The notes under the pieces are model-generated. The model did no database searches and was not told where the DNA came from. It saw only the letters and a program-made list of their open reading frames with translations. From contig NZ_JABFDM010000001.1 of NCBI RefSeq assembly GCF_013178945.1, forward strand, positions 310,001 through 374,000: DNA of 64,000 bases, written 5' to 3'. How positions within the stretch are numbered: position 1 is the stretch's first letter; every line of letters starts with the position of its first letter. The translations under genes and the position numbers were made by a program. Shown piece after piece: positions 16,598 through 25,700 of this stretch. This stretch comes from Bradyrhizobium aeschynomenes. Lineage in GTDB: Bacteria > Pseudomonadota > Alphaproteobacteria > Rhizobiales > Xanthobacteraceae.

Positions 16598-17473
16598 ATG
16601 ATCAATCGCTTCAGGTGGATGCTCGCTCTCGGCATGGCGGCCGCGACCGGGTTTGTTGCAACGCAGGCGCTGGCGCAGACCGACGCCCAGCGCAATGCGA
16701 TCAAATCGGCCTGCCGGTCGGACTACATGTCGAAATGCTCCAGCGTGCCGCCCGGCGGCGCTGCGGCGTTCCAGTGTCTGCAGAAGAACATGGCGAGTCT
16801 GTCGTCGTCCTGTCAGACGGCGGTGAAGGCGCTCGAGCCGGCGGCCGAAGCGAAGCCCGCGGCGGATGTGAAGCCGGCCGCCGAGGCGAAGCCGGCACCG
16901 CAGCCTGCCGCGAGCAAACCGGCCGCAGCCGAGGCGAGCCAGCCGGCCGAGCCGCCGAAAACGGCCGCGCAGCCGGCGCCCGCGCAGCCTGCAACGGCGA
17001 AATCAGAGCCGGCCAAGCCGGTAGCGACCGCGAAGCCAAGCGAAGCCCAGGTGGCGGCGATCCGCAGCGCTTGCAGCGGGGACTATCGCAAGGTTTGCAG
17101 CAGCGTGCCTCCCGGCGGCTCGGCGGCGCTGCAATGTCTGGAGCAGAACAAGGCCAAGGTATCGGCATCCTGCGCCCAGGCGATCGCGGGCGCCGGCGGA
17201 ACCCCGGCGGCGAAAGGCGTGGCCGTGGCGGCCGCTCCCACGGCCCCGGCTGCTGCGGCGCCTGCACCGGCGGCACCCGCCATGGTGCTGCGGCCGCTGC
17301 GGCCGCTGGAGGAGTTGCGCATCGTCCGGGCTGCCTGCGGTTCGGATGCGCGCGCCTATTGCAGCGGGATCGAACCCGGCGGTGGCCGGATCGCGCAGTG
17401 TCTCGCGGCCAATGCGGGATCGCTGTCGCCGAACTGCAAGGGCATGCTCGCGCAGTTTGCCGCTAACCGGTAA
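16598..17473 (+). CDS. secreted protein with three cysteine-rich repeats (Cys_rich_FGFR/GLG1-like)
   Basis: A 291-residue exported protein (signal peptide ending near TQALAQ, residue 27). Three repeats follow the same spacing, C-x7-C-x12-C-x11-C: about residues 35-69, 155-189 and 247-281. Each contains a PPGG or EPGG turn before the third cysteine. Long Ala/Pro/Lys linkers separate them. The spacing resembles PF00839, the cysteine-rich repeat of Golgi glycoprotein 1, also known from bacteria. Twelve cysteines, all in the repeats, suggest six disulfides in the periplasm. AGGA at 16587-16590 is 7 bases before the ATG. Function is unknown. Confidence 0.85.
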   Translation: MINRFRWMLALGMAAATGFVATQALAQTDAQRNAIKSACRSDYMSKCSSVPPGGAAAFQCLQKNMASLSSSCQTAVKALEPAAEAKPAADVKPAAEAKPAPQPAASKPAAAEASQPAEPPKTAAQPAPAQPATAKSEPAKPVATAKPSEAQVAAIRSACSGDYRKVCSSVPPGGSAALQCLEQNKAKVSASCAQAIAGAGGTPAAKGVAVAAAPTAPAAAAPAPAAPAMVLRPLRPLEELRIVRAACGSDARAYCSGIEPGGGRIAQCLAANAGSLSPNCKGMLAQFAANR

Positions 17474-17529
17474 CCGGATGGGTGCTGGGGCGAGTGCTGC
17501 ACGGACGGGCACGAGCTCGCAGCTGTTTC

Positions 17530-17579
17530 GATCCACCCAAATTGTCACAGTTGTCAGGCGGCGGCGCCTCGGCAAAATT
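17530..17579 (+). promoter_or_regulatory. candidate promoter with conserved upstream block
   Basis: GATCCACCCAA (17530-17540) begins a block matching 16390-16418 at 22 of 29 positions. TTGTCA occurs twice (17542-17547 and 17551-17556); the second, with a 17 bp spacer and AAAATT (17574-17579), gives a possible promoter for the small secreted protein at 17627. The block may be a regulator site shared with the Cys-rich gene. Confidence 0.35.
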
Positions 17580-17626
17580 CTAACAGGGTGGATATTTTAC
17601 TAACCAATGATCATCAGGAGTTCGAC

Positions 17627-17866
17627 ATGCGCGCCATTCTTTCACGTATCGTTCTTTCCACCCTGTGCGGCCTTTTCGTCCTGGCATTGATGCCATTCGT
17701 GTCGATGTCGGACGCCAATGCCGTTGTCTGCGCACGCGGCGTCGTCCGTGCCGGCTGTGCCGGTGCGGCCGGCGCCGTGGTCGTCCGTAAACCGCCGGTG
17801 GCTGCTGCGACGACGGCCTGCCGAACGGTGCTGGTCAACGGCGTCTGGGTGCGCCGCTGCGTTTAA
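17627..17866 (+). CDS. small secreted protein of unknown function
   Basis: A 79-residue protein with a signal peptide (RAILSRIVLSTLCGLFVLALM, likely cleaved after SDANA). The mature part of about 48 residues is Ala/Val/Arg-rich with four cysteines (CARGVV, GCAG, TACRT, RRCV). CAGGAG stands 7 bases before the ATG at 17627; the in-frame ATG at 17588 has no such site. The paired cysteines suggest disulfides. I do not recognise a family. It follows the Cys-rich repeat gene on the same strand and may share its promoter block. Confidence 0.7.
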   Translation: MRAILSRIVLSTLCGLFVLALMPFVSMSDANAVVCARGVVRAGCAGAAGAVVVRKPPVAAATTACRTVLVNGVWVRRCV

Positions 17867-18028
17867 GGCGCACTTAATAAGTATTTGGTATCGCGTTATT
17901 TGAATCGGCGATTGCGGCGCGCAAGTTTTACGCGCCGCATGTTGCTTTGCATAAGCAAGGTAAGCTGTATTTAACGGGCTCCCGGCAAGGTGCGGTCTGG
18001 ATTCACTTGCATCGGATGGGAGAGGGCC

Positions 18029-18826
18029 ATGGCGTTCTGGCGCTGGCTGCGTGATGCAGCCCTGGCAGCTGCGGTAGTCACGGTTATCGGCAACACTGCA
18101 TTCGCAGCCGGCTTGAAAGAAGAAATCGCGTCGACCGGCAAGCTCCGGGTCGCCATCGCCGTCGGCCCTGCGGGCGGCGCATTCTGGTGTGTCAAGTCCG
18201 ACAGCGGCTATGCCGGCGTGCCGGTCGAACTCGGAAAGGCCATGGCCGCGCAGATCGGTGTGCCCGTCGAGTTCGTCGAGCATCCGAACTCCAATGCCAT
18301 CACGGATGACGCGGGGAAGGGCATCTGGGATGTGGCGTTCATGCCGAAGGATTCCGAGCGCGAGACCAAGGTCTCGTTCGGACCGGTCTACGACTCGGTC
18401 GAGACCACGTTCATCATCCGCGCCGGTCTCGATATCCCCAACATGGCGTCGCTCGACCAGGCCGGCCATGAGATCGCGGCCATCAACGATACCACGGTGC
18501 TGCGCGGGGCGAAGGCGTTCCTGAAGAAGGCGACCGTGACCGGCTTCAAATCCTACGAGGAGGTCTACGCCCTGCTGTCGGCCGGGGAGATCGATGCGCT
18601 GGCGCTCGCGCGTGATCAATTGACCCTCATTGCCAAGCAGGTCCCCGGCACCAAGGTGCTGGCCGAGACCTTCAAGAAGACGGACAGCGCCGTCGCGGTG
18701 CCGCAGAAGCGGCCGCAATCGCTGGCTTTCGTGACGAAGTTCATGACCGAAGCCAAGGCCAACGGTACGCTCAAGAAGGCCTACGGCGCCAACAATCTCA
18801 GCGAGTCGACGCTGCTCACGCAGTGA
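18029..18826 (+). CDS. orphan amino-acid-type ABC solute-binding protein (SBP_bac_3 fold)
   Basis: A 265-residue periplasmic protein: signal peptide about residues 1-26, then LKEEIASTGKLRVAIAVGP, the typical first strand of family 3 binding proteins. Other family segments are GVPVELGKAMAAQIGVPVEFVE, IWDVAFMPKDSERE and SAGEIDALALARDQ. ATG at 18029 is preceded by GGGAGAGGG. There is no ABC permease or ATPase nearby and a strong terminator follows, so it is a single-gene transcript. It could deliver a ligand to a distant transporter or act as a sensor. The ligand is unknown. Confidence 0.88.
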   Translation: MAFWRWLRDAALAAAVVTVIGNTAFAAGLKEEIASTGKLRVAIAVGPAGGAFWCVKSDSGYAGVPVELGKAMAAQIGVPVEFVEHPNSNAITDDAGKGIWDVAFMPKDSERETKVSFGPVYDSVETTFIIRAGLDIPNMASLDQAGHEIAAINDTTVLRGAKAFLKKATVTGFKSYEEVYALLSAGEIDALALARDQLTLIAKQVPGTKVLAETFKKTDSAVAVPQKRPQSLAFVTKFMTEAKANGTLKKAYGANNLSESTLLTQ

Positions 18827-18858
18827 GGCCGTCCGCCGCCTTCAAGTTCCGCTGATCG

Positions 18859-18893
18859 AACTCTCCCTGCGCGTCATGCGAGGGAGAGTTTTT
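18859..18893 (+). terminator. rho-independent terminator after the solute-binding protein gene
   Basis: AACTCTCCCT (18859-18868) pairs perfectly with AGGGAGAGTT (18881-18890), followed by more T residues. It lies 33 bases after the stop. The complementary A run on the other side also allows it to work for the convergent gene ending at 18918. Confidence 0.85.
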
Positions 18894-18917
18894 CGTTGTG
18901 CCGTCGATGCGATCGGA

Positions 18918-19712
18918 TCAGTTCGGAGACCTTCTGACGATCGGATCGAGTCCGCTCTCGGCGATTGTCTTGCGTGCATCCGGTGATCCCAGGAAATGGA
19001 TCAGCGCCTTGCCGGCCTCCGGCTCCTTCGCCGCCATGGCGATACCGGCCGAGAACACGGTGATCTTCTGCAGCCCGGCCGGCAGCGGTCCGACGATGTC
19101 GATGCCGTGCACCGGCTTGAGCTCGCTGATCTGCTGGAAGCCGATCTCGGCCTCGCCCGTGGCCACGATCTCGCCGACGGGGGTTGCCGGAATCATCCGC
19201 GCCTTGCCCTTCATCTCCTCCTTGATGCCGAGCTTGTCGAACATCTCGGTCGAGACGTAGACGCCGCTGGCGCTGTCCGAATAGGCGATCGTCTTGGCGG
19301 CGATCAGCATGCGCTTCACGGCGTCGGCGTTCGAGATGTCCGGATGCGGCGTGCCCGACTTCACCGCAACGCCGATCGGCGAGTTGGCGAGATCGGCACG
19401 GCTGTCGGGCATCACCTTGCCCTTGGTGGTGAGATCGCTCAGCGCATAGCCGACCATGATCAGCACATCGGCCGGCTCGCCACGCTCGAGGCGAACGGGA
19501 ATCGCATTCGCCGTCGTTCCCATCGACGGGCCATAGGCGATCGTGACCTTGTGGCCGGAACGCCGCTCGAACTCCGGCACGAGCGACTTGAACGCAGCCG
19601 TCATGCCGCCGGAGATCATCACATGGATCTCTGCTGCGTGGACTGAGGTGGTCAGGAGGATGGCGGACGAGACCGCAAGACCGATGGTGCGCAGACGGGC
19701 GGTGATTGGCAT
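18918..19712 (-). CDS. orphan ModA-like solute-binding protein
   Basis: A 264-residue periplasmic protein with a signal peptide ending near VHAAE (residue 26). EIHVMISGGMTAAFKSLVPEFERRSG and GEPADVLIMVGYALSDL are typical of the molybdate-binding ModA/extracellular SBP family, as is the C-terminal LIHFLGSPDARKTIAESGLDP. The ATG at 19712 has GGAG nine bases upstream; an open extension further upstream is not coding. There are no modB or modC genes nearby, so the ligand may be something other than molybdate. It is convergent with the preceding solute-binding gene. Confidence 0.86.
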   Translation of the reverse strand: MPITARLRTIGLAVSSAILLTTSVHAAEIHVMISGGMTAAFKSLVPEFERRSGHKVTIAYGPSMGTTANAIPVRLERGEPADVLIMVGYALSDLTTKGKVMPDSRADLANSPIGVAVKSGTPHPDISNADAVKRMLIAAKTIAYSDSASGVYVSTEMFDKLGIKEEMKGKARMIPATPVGEIVATGEAEIGFQQISELKPVHGIDIVGPLPAGLQKITVFSAGIAMAAKEPEAGKALIHFLGSPDARKTIAESGLDPIVRRSPN

Positions 19713-19915
19713 GGCAGGCTCCGAGGCGGACCGCTGGAGGCGGAGGGCGCCCTGGATAGCGTGACCGTGCAGCGAAGGCCAGCCTTCGACCCCGCGACGC
19801 GTCTTCGAAACGATGGATGCGACCGCCATTGGAGCCCGCTTTTGCACCATCATCGGCCACGTTTGTGGCGCCGCGGTGTTTGCAGTGCGGCGCGCGCCCA
19901 CGCCGCATTCGCAGG

Positions 19916-21403
19916 TCAATTCGCCTGGTAGGTCGGCGCGGACGCGAGGAAGCGGCCATATGCGTCCGCATCTGGCGGCGTGAACATCTCGGCCACTGGA
20001 TGTCTCTTCCGTCTTGTCGCACCGATGTCAGCGAGCAGTTCGTCGAAATGCTTGAAGTGATAAGGTGCGACGCACAAGCCGCCATAGACGGCTGCGGCCG
20101 GGCGCTCGACCCGCTTGAAGTGCAGCATCAACTCGATATTGTCTTGCATTTCGCGCTCGCTCGGCTGGTGCGCGAGCTGCTTGTCGGCGTAGCGAACCAG
20201 CCAATGCGCTGCCATGTCGGCGCAGAGCACGGTGCAGAAGCTGGAGTTGAAGCCGACGAATCCCATGTCGGGAAGATCCGGATTGGCGATCAGCCGATAC
20301 AGCCGGTATTGCCCGTCGGGATCGACCAGTTTGGCGCGATCAGCCTCGGAGAGGAAGGGAACGCCGAGCTTGTAGCCGATGGCGAGCACGGCGACGTCGG
20401 CTGGAATCCGCGCACCGCTGCTGGCGACGATCGTGTTCGACTCGTAGTGATCGAACGTGCCGATCACCGCCTTGATGCGGCCGTCGGCGACCATCGGGAA
20501 GAAGTCGGGCGTCGCGATCGGGACCGAGCAATTGACGCCGTCCTCGATCCGCTCCTTGGGCACCATCTTGCACTTGGCGAGCTTGAGCTGGGCCTTGAGC
20601 AGGCTCTCCAGCCCGCGCCAATTCGCCCAGACCAGCGGCTTGGCGAGCTGATGTGCGAGACGTGAGAGCGGTCCGATGCCCCAGCTCGCGAACATCTGCT
20701 CCTGCGCGCGGATGTAGAGGATGCGCTTGAAGTTGATGAGGCCGCCGATGAAATAGGGGATGCGCCACACCGGCTCGCGAAACACGATCGTCACCGAGCG
20801 CGCGCCGGAGCGGACCGCGTTGACGGCGATGTCGGTCGCCGATTTCGAACCGCCGAGCACGACGACGTTGCGGCCCTTGGCGATGCTGGGATCGTTATAC
20901 TTCGACGAGTGCAGGATGGTGCCGCCAGCGGCCGCGAACTGATCCTCACCGGCAAGCGACAATGTCTGCGGCTCGTTGAACTGGCCGGTGCAGACGGCGA
21001 CGAAATCAAAATCCTCTCGGCTCGATTGATCGCCGGTCTTGAGATCGAGCGTCCAGCCTGGCTTGCCGTCCGCACGCCGCTGCATCGACAGCACCGTGGT
21101 GTTCAGGCGCATGAGGCGAGTGAGGTCATGGCTTTGCGCGTAGTCGGCGAGATAAGCATAAACCTGCGGTCCCTTCGGCCACTCCGGATAGCTGTCCGGC
21201 ATCGCCTTGTCGGTGTAGCGATAGAGCTCCTTCGGGCTCTGGGTCTGCACGTCCGGATAGGAGCGCGCCGGCTCCCAGACGCCGCCGAGATCGGCGCTGC
21301 GCTCGACGATGGTGACATTGTGGCCGTGTGCCGTGAATGCCTTCGCGGCAGCGAGGCCGGAGACGCCGGCGCCGATCACGCAGACGTTTTTTCGAGTGAT
21401 CAT
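19916..21403 (-). CDS. flavin-containing monooxygenase (FMO-like)
   Basis: A 495-residue FAD/NAD(P)H-dependent monooxygenase. The FAD Rossmann motif is VIGAGVSGLAAAKAF (residues 9-23), followed by ERSADLGGVW. The family fingerprint FxGxxxHxxxY/F appears as AGGTILHSSKY, with Ala in place of the first Phe. The second dinucleotide site is VVVLGGSKSATDIA. AGGAGG lies 3 bases before the ATG at 21403. The cupin gene at 21676 lies upstream on the same strand and may be co-expressed. Substrate (S/N oxidation or Baeyer-Villiger) cannot be told from the sequence. Confidence 0.9.
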   Translation of the reverse strand: MITRKNVCVIGAGVSGLAAAKAFTAHGHNVTIVERSADLGGVWEPARSYPDVQTQSPKELYRYTDKAMPDSYPEWPKGPQVYAYLADYAQSHDLTRLMRLNTTVLSMQRRADGKPGWTLDLKTGDQSSREDFDFVAVCTGQFNEPQTLSLAGEDQFAAAGGTILHSSKYNDPSIAKGRNVVVLGGSKSATDIAVNAVRSGARSVTIVFREPVWRIPYFIGGLINFKRILYIRAQEQMFASWGIGPLSRLAHQLAKPLVWANWRGLESLLKAQLKLAKCKMVPKERIEDGVNCSVPIATPDFFPMVADGRIKAVIGTFDHYESNTIVASSGARIPADVAVLAIGYKLGVPFLSEADRAKLVDPDGQYRLYRLIANPDLPDMGFVGFNSSFCTVLCADMAAHWLVRYADKQLAHQPSEREMQDNIELMLHFKRVERPAAAVYGGLCVAPYHFKHFDELLADIGATRRKRHPVAEMFTPPDADAYGRFLASAPTYQAN

Positions 21404-21675
21404 GGGACCTCCTGTTGGCGAGCACGCAGTTGCATGCGGGCAGGCGTCACCGGCCGCGCTGCAGGAGCTCGCTGAAAGACGTGATGATGACGAAGGTCGC
21501 CCGGCGCGACCGCAGCAGACGACGCTGATAGCAGGCCAGCGCCGGCGAACTGGCGAGAATGCTCTCGCCGGTCAGACGTGGTTCAAGCGTCGCATCCGCT
21601 CATCCCGCGGGGCGCCAAGCCGATCGCGCCCGATGCACGCTCCATGATGAGCTCGAGCTCCCGGCGTCGCCGCGC

Positions 21676-22125
21676 CTAGTCGTTGGCCTCGGGCGGCAGG
21701 AAGTTGACCTCGTGCTCGGCGGAGATCCGCACGACCTCGGCAGGGTCGGCGAGGTTGTCCAGCATGTTGAACAGTGCCTCGAGCTTCTGCATCGGCGACA
21801 CCCAGAACAGTGCCTTCGCCGGCTTGTCCGACTTGTTGAAATAGCCATGCGGAATGCCGCGCGGCATGCGCACGAGATCGCCGGCGTGGGCCTTCACCCA
21901 CGCACCGTCGAGCTTGAGGTCGAGCACGCCCTCCTGCACCAGGATGAACTCGTCTTGTGTCGGATGGACGTGAACCGGCACGAACTGCCCGGGATCGCTG
22001 TTGGTCTCGAACGCGAAGGTCGAGTCGGTGACGGCTTTTGGGAAGTAGAGCTGACCCAGGATGTTCCAGGTCTTGCCGGCATAGCCGGTGCCGGCGCGCG
22101 TGATGCCTTTTTCCAGTGTGATCAT
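21676..22125 (-). CDS. cupin-domain protein
   Basis: A 149-residue single cupin barrel. Motif 1 is FVPVHVHPTQDEFILVQEG (His-x-His and Glu metal ligands) and motif 2 is GDLVRMPRGIPHGYFN. AAGGAG eight bases before ATG 22125 fixes the start; the frame upstream of this is non-coding. It may be an enzyme such as a quercetinase-like dioxygenase or a binding protein. Its neighbours are the flavin monooxygenase downstream and a divergent AraC regulator 133 bp away, which together suggest an inducible small catabolic unit. Confidence 0.85.
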   Translation of the reverse strand: MITLEKGITRAGTGYAGKTWNILGQLYFPKAVTDSTFAFETNSDPGQFVPVHVHPTQDEFILVQEGVLDLKLDGAWVKAHAGDLVRMPRGIPHGYFNKSDKPAKALFWVSPMQKLEALFNMLDNLADPAEVVRISAEHEVNFLPPEAND

Positions 22126-22258
22126 GGCGGATCTCCTTGCTGCACACGAGGTGAGGATCGAGCAGGTCGCGGCGTGGTGTCTATCCAGAAAACGAATCCC
22201 TCGACGCCAGATGCTAATTATTATAGGTTTCAAATGATTTCGACGGACGATGTGAGCC

Positions 22259-23308
22259 ATGACTGCCGATGCAGCCATCGATCGTAGTTGGAAGCTGCCC
22301 GCAGCGCCGCGGCTGGCAGCCTATGGTCGTGTTGCAACGCACGATGTCGATGAAGCCGCTGAACAAATAGGACGCATCTTCTGTCCGCACGGGTTGCAGC
22401 CGAAGGCCGAGACTGCGCGTGATTTCCTCGCGCTGCATAATTGCGCGGCATTCGATGGCTTCTCCATCAATTATGTCGCCTATGGCGGCGTCGTCACCAT
22501 CGATCCCGGCTGCCTCGATCGCTTCTTCCTGGTTCAGCTCCCATTCGCAGGGGCAGCAAGCATCCGCACGGCCGCGCGCGAAATTGCGACCGGTCCGGAT
22601 TGTGCAGCCTCCTTGTTGTCGCCGACATTGCCGACGCGCATGGTGTGGGACAATTGCGCGCAGCTGATCCTGCTGCTGGACCGCGATCTGGTGGAGCAGC
22701 GCGCTGCGGCGCTGTCCGGGCGTGCGGTGCAGCCGGTCGAGTTCGAGCCCGCGGTCGCGCTGACGACCCTTCACGGTGCGCGCCTGCGGGCCCACATGCT
22801 CGCGCTCACGGACCTCGCCGAGGGCCTGGTAGGTGAGCGCAGGCCGCCCGCCGCGATGGCCGCCAATTGGCGGGAGACGCTGCTGGACATCCTGTTCGCG
22901 CATCCGAGTAACGGGCTGTCGGAGGCGATCAGACGTCATTCCGGCCGGATCGAGACGCTGCCGGGCGCCGTGCGCAGGGCTCGCGATCTGCTCGATGCGC
23001 AGGCCGCGGAGCCGCTCGACCTGGCCCAGCTCGCCGCCGCGGCGGGCATCGGCATCCGTGCGCTGCAAGGCGGCTTCCGCCGTCATTTCGGCATGTCGAT
23101 CTCAGACATGCTGCTCGACATCCGGCTGGCCCGGTTGAATGCGCAACTGATGACGGCGGCGCCGGAGGCACGGATCATCGATCTCGCCTTCGAGCTCGGC
23201 TTCACTCATCTCGGGCGGATGGCAGGCGCCTATCGCGACAAGTTCGGCGAGACACCGTCAGCGACGCTGCAACGCGTGCAGCGCCGTCGCGGTCGGCTCA
23301 CGAATTGA
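22259..23308 (+). CDS. AraC family transcriptional regulator
   Basis: A 349-residue regulator. The N-terminal part (about residues 20-200) fits the AraC_binding_2/cupin-like sensor domain; the AraC DNA-binding domain covers about 240-345, with LDLAQLAAAAGIGIRALQGGF as first helix-turn-helix and IIDLAFELGFTHLGRMAGAYR as second. It is divergent from the cupin gene, its likely target. The last 11 bases overlap the 3' end of the convergent PHA depolymerase gene. Confidence 0.88.
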   Translation: MTADAAIDRSWKLPAAPRLAAYGRVATHDVDEAAEQIGRIFCPHGLQPKAETARDFLALHNCAAFDGFSINYVAYGGVVTIDPGCLDRFFLVQLPFAGAASIRTAAREIATGPDCAASLLSPTLPTRMVWDNCAQLILLLDRDLVEQRAAALSGRAVQPVEFEPAVALTTLHGARLRAHMLALTDLAEGLVGERRPPAAMAANWRETLLDILFAHPSNGLSEAIRRHSGRIETLPGAVRRARDLLDAQAAEPLDLAQLAAAAGIGIRALQGGFRRHFGMSISDMLLDIRLARLNAQLMTAAPEARIIDLAFELGFTHLGRMAGAYRDKFGETPSATLQRVQRRRGRLTN

Positions 23309-24518
23309 CGTGCACGAAATCCCGCAGCAGCGGGTAGATCTCGTTGTTCCACTTCTTGCCGCTGAACACGCCGTAATGGCCGACGCCGGCCTGCATGTGA
23401 TGCACGCGGCGATAGGCCCTCACATTGGTGCAGATGTCCTGCGCAGCGAGCGTCTGGCCGATCGAGCAGATGTCGTCGCGCTCGCCTTCGACGGTCATCA
23501 GGCCGATCCGCCGCACGGCCTTCGGATCGACCGGCCGGCCCCGGTGCATCAGTTTGCCCTGCGGCAGCAGATGCTCCTGAAACACGTCGCGCACGGTCTC
23601 GATGTAGAACTCGGCCGGCAGGTCCATGACCGCGAAGTACTCGTCGTAGAACGTCTTGATGGTCTGGGCCTTCTCGACCTCGCCCTTGGCGAGATGGTTG
23701 GCGAGATCCATATGCTGCTTCACGTGGCGTTCGAGATTCATCGACACGAAGGCCGTCAGCTGCACGAAGCCCGGATACACTTTGCGGAAGGCGCCCGTGC
23801 ACTGAAAGGGCACGTAATGGATCAGATTGTTCTCGAACCAATCGATCGGCTTGCTCTTGGCGAACTCGTTGACCTTGGTCGGCTGCAGCCTGGTGTCGAT
23901 CGGTCCAGCCATCAGAGTCAAGGTCGCCGGCCGTGAGGGGTGGTTGCCCTCGCACATCACTGCGGTGGCCGCGAGGGCCGACACCGACGGCTGGCAGATC
24001 GCGACCATGTGCGGGCGCGGACCGAGCTGGCCGAGGAAGGTGATGAGATGATCGGTGTAATCCTCCAGTCCGAAGCGGCCGTGATCGCGCGGGATGTCGC
24101 GCGGATTGTGCCAGTCGGTGATGTAGACGTCATGATCCTGCAGCAGCGTCTTCACCGTGCCGCGCAACAGCGTTGCGAAATGGCCCGACATCGGCGCCAC
24201 CAGCAGGACCTTGGGCTGGTCCGGCGCGCCGTCCTTCTTGAAGTGCAGCAATGAGCCGAACGGCGTCTTGAACGTCACCTCCTCGGTAACGCCAAGCTCG
24301 CGGTTGCCGACCATCACGCTGTCGATTCCGTACGCCGGCCGCGCATAGGTCAGGGCCGAGCGCGAGATCAGCTCGAGGGCAGCCGACAGCCGGCGCATGG
24401 CTCGGCTGGAGAGCCCCGACGGGATCAGGTTGAGATAGCGCAATGCGGCCGCGGCGCCCTGGCGCCAGGGCTCGGTCAGGTCCATGTGATTCTGGTAGGC
24501 TTGGTACAGCAGCGCCAT
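23298..24518 (-). CDS. phaZ: intracellular polyhydroxyalkanoate depolymerase
   Basis: A 406-residue alpha/beta hydrolase that degrades stored poly-3-hydroxybutyrate in the cytoplasm. The nucleophile elbow reads MVAICQPSVSA with Cys175 in place of the usual lipase serine, as described for intracellular PhaZ of Ralstonia. The later GERDDICSIGQT and GVGHYGVFSGKKW regions should supply the Asp and His. The N-terminus MALLYQAYQNHMDLTEPWR is characteristic of the family. It is monocistronic, convergent with the AraC gene, and no phaC or phasin gene is in the window. Confidence 0.93.
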   Translation of the reverse strand: MALLYQAYQNHMDLTEPWRQGAAAALRYLNLIPSGLSSRAMRRLSAALELISRSALTYARPAYGIDSVMVGNRELGVTEEVTFKTPFGSLLHFKKDGAPDQPKVLLVAPMSGHFATLLRGTVKTLLQDHDVYITDWHNPRDIPRDHGRFGLEDYTDHLITFLGQLGPRPHMVAICQPSVSALAATAVMCEGNHPSRPATLTLMAGPIDTRLQPTKVNEFAKSKPIDWFENNLIHYVPFQCTGAFRKVYPGFVQLTAFVSMNLERHVKQHMDLANHLAKGEVEKAQTIKTFYDEYFAVMDLPAEFYIETVRDVFQEHLLPQGKLMHRGRPVDPKAVRRIGLMTVEGERDDICSIGQTLAAQDICTNVRAYRRVHHMQAGVGHYGVFSGKKWNNEIYPLLRDFVHVNS

Positions 24519-24714
24519 GGGGTCCCGTCCGTCACTCCAACTTCATGCATGCAATATCGGAGCCAGAGGCGGGGAGTCTTGCCTCAAAAACTGGCATGTC
24601 GCTTGCTGCGTGAAATCATTGGAGTATCCGGCTCCGGACCCGATCCTGAGCCGGCGGGGGCAGCCGCGCATCGGACGGCGGCCGAACGACAAGCGACAAA
24701 GGGGGCAGGGCGAT

Positions 24715-25368
24715 ATGGCCAAAGCGACGTTGACCATCAGCAGCAAGAACTACTCGTCATGGTCGCTGCGCGGCTGGCTGCTCGCCAGGTTTGCCGGGCT
24801 CGATTTCGATGAGGTGATCGTCGGGCCGGACGATGCCTCCGCGCGGGCGGAGATCCTGCTGTTGTCGTCCTCGATCCTGGTGCCCTGCCTGCGGCACGAC
24901 GGAGCGACGATCTGGGATACGCTCGCGATCGGGGAATATCTCAACGAGGCGTTCCCGGACGCCGGCCTGTTGCCCGCCGACCGGATCCAGCGAGCGCATT
25001 GCCGCTCGATTTCGGGCGAGATTCATTCCGGCTTCACCACCTTGCGGGCCTCGCTCCCGGTCAATCTCAAGGGTCATTTTCCCGGCTTCAAGGTGTGGAC
25101 CCGAGCCCAGGCCGACATCGATCGCATCTGGGCGATCTGGCGCGACTGTCTGGACAAGTCGGGCGGCCCGTTCCTGTTTGGTCAACGCGGCATGGCCGAT
25201 GCGATGTATGCGCCCGTTGTGACGCGCTTCGTCACCTATGACGTGAAGCTCGAGCCGCAGCTGAAGGCCTATGCCGATCTGGTCATGGCAATGCCGGAGA
25301 TGCGCGAATGGATCGAGGCGGCCAAGGCCGAGCCGGAGGAGATCGAGGAGCTCGAGGTCGAATATTAG
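24715..25368 (+). CDS. glutathione S-transferase family protein
   Basis: A 217-residue cytoplasmic transferase. The thioredoxin-like N-domain begins ATLTISSKNYSSWSLRGWLL, with Ser residues in the position that activates glutathione. ILVPCLRHDGATIWDTLAIGEYL contains the cis-proline and the glutathione-contacting region (about residues 57-80). The all-helical C-domain follows, with FLFGQRGMADAMYAPVVTRF. The ATG at 24715 is the natural start; the open frame before it is not coding. The preceding gap to the PHA depolymerase gene has no clear regulatory feature. Confidence 0.9.
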   Translation: MAKATLTISSKNYSSWSLRGWLLARFAGLDFDEVIVGPDDASARAEILLLSSSILVPCLRHDGATIWDTLAIGEYLNEAFPDAGLLPADRIQRAHCRSISGEIHSGFTTLRASLPVNLKGHFPGFKVWTRAQADIDRIWAIWRDCLDKSGGPFLFGQRGMADAMYAPVVTRFVTYDVKLEPQLKAYADLVMAMPEMREWIEAAKAEPEEIEELEVEY

Positions 25369-25700
25369 CAGCCGTGCGGGTTCGCGCGGCCGCGTGACCG
25401 CCTCGCAAAGGCTCAGGGGAGCGGCAGCCGCTGCCCAATTTGAAGCCGCATGGCAGCCTTTATCATGCTCGATCCCCGCGTGGCGTTGCGCGTCGTCACG
25501 CGCGCGGCCCGCGTCAAAAATCGGTTGTTAACAATCAGTTCGGATTGCAACGGCGGCTCTGGCGGCCTGATTCGTGCGCTGCCCGCAGGGCGTGGCGCGG
25601 TTTTCGCATAGCAAAACGAGCTTTCGAGCGTGGTGGCCGCTGTGGCCGATCGATGGGCCGCAACGGTTGCCGATGCCGCGATCAACCGGTGGAGGCCGTC
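25369..25700. other. intergenic region without a visible gene
   Basis: This 332 bp gap upstream of the cupin gene has frames in which no codon bias is maintained. I see no palindromic repeat of the types found elsewhere and no clear terminator for the GST gene. GTTAACAATC near 25528 is slightly AT-rich and may be part of the promoter. Confidence 0.4.

Noticed and set aside
24517..24714. N-terminal extension of the glutathione S-transferase frame
   Set aside because: The first 66 codons are Cys/Arg-rich and lack any GST similarity; the thioredoxin-fold strand begins at the ATG at 24715.
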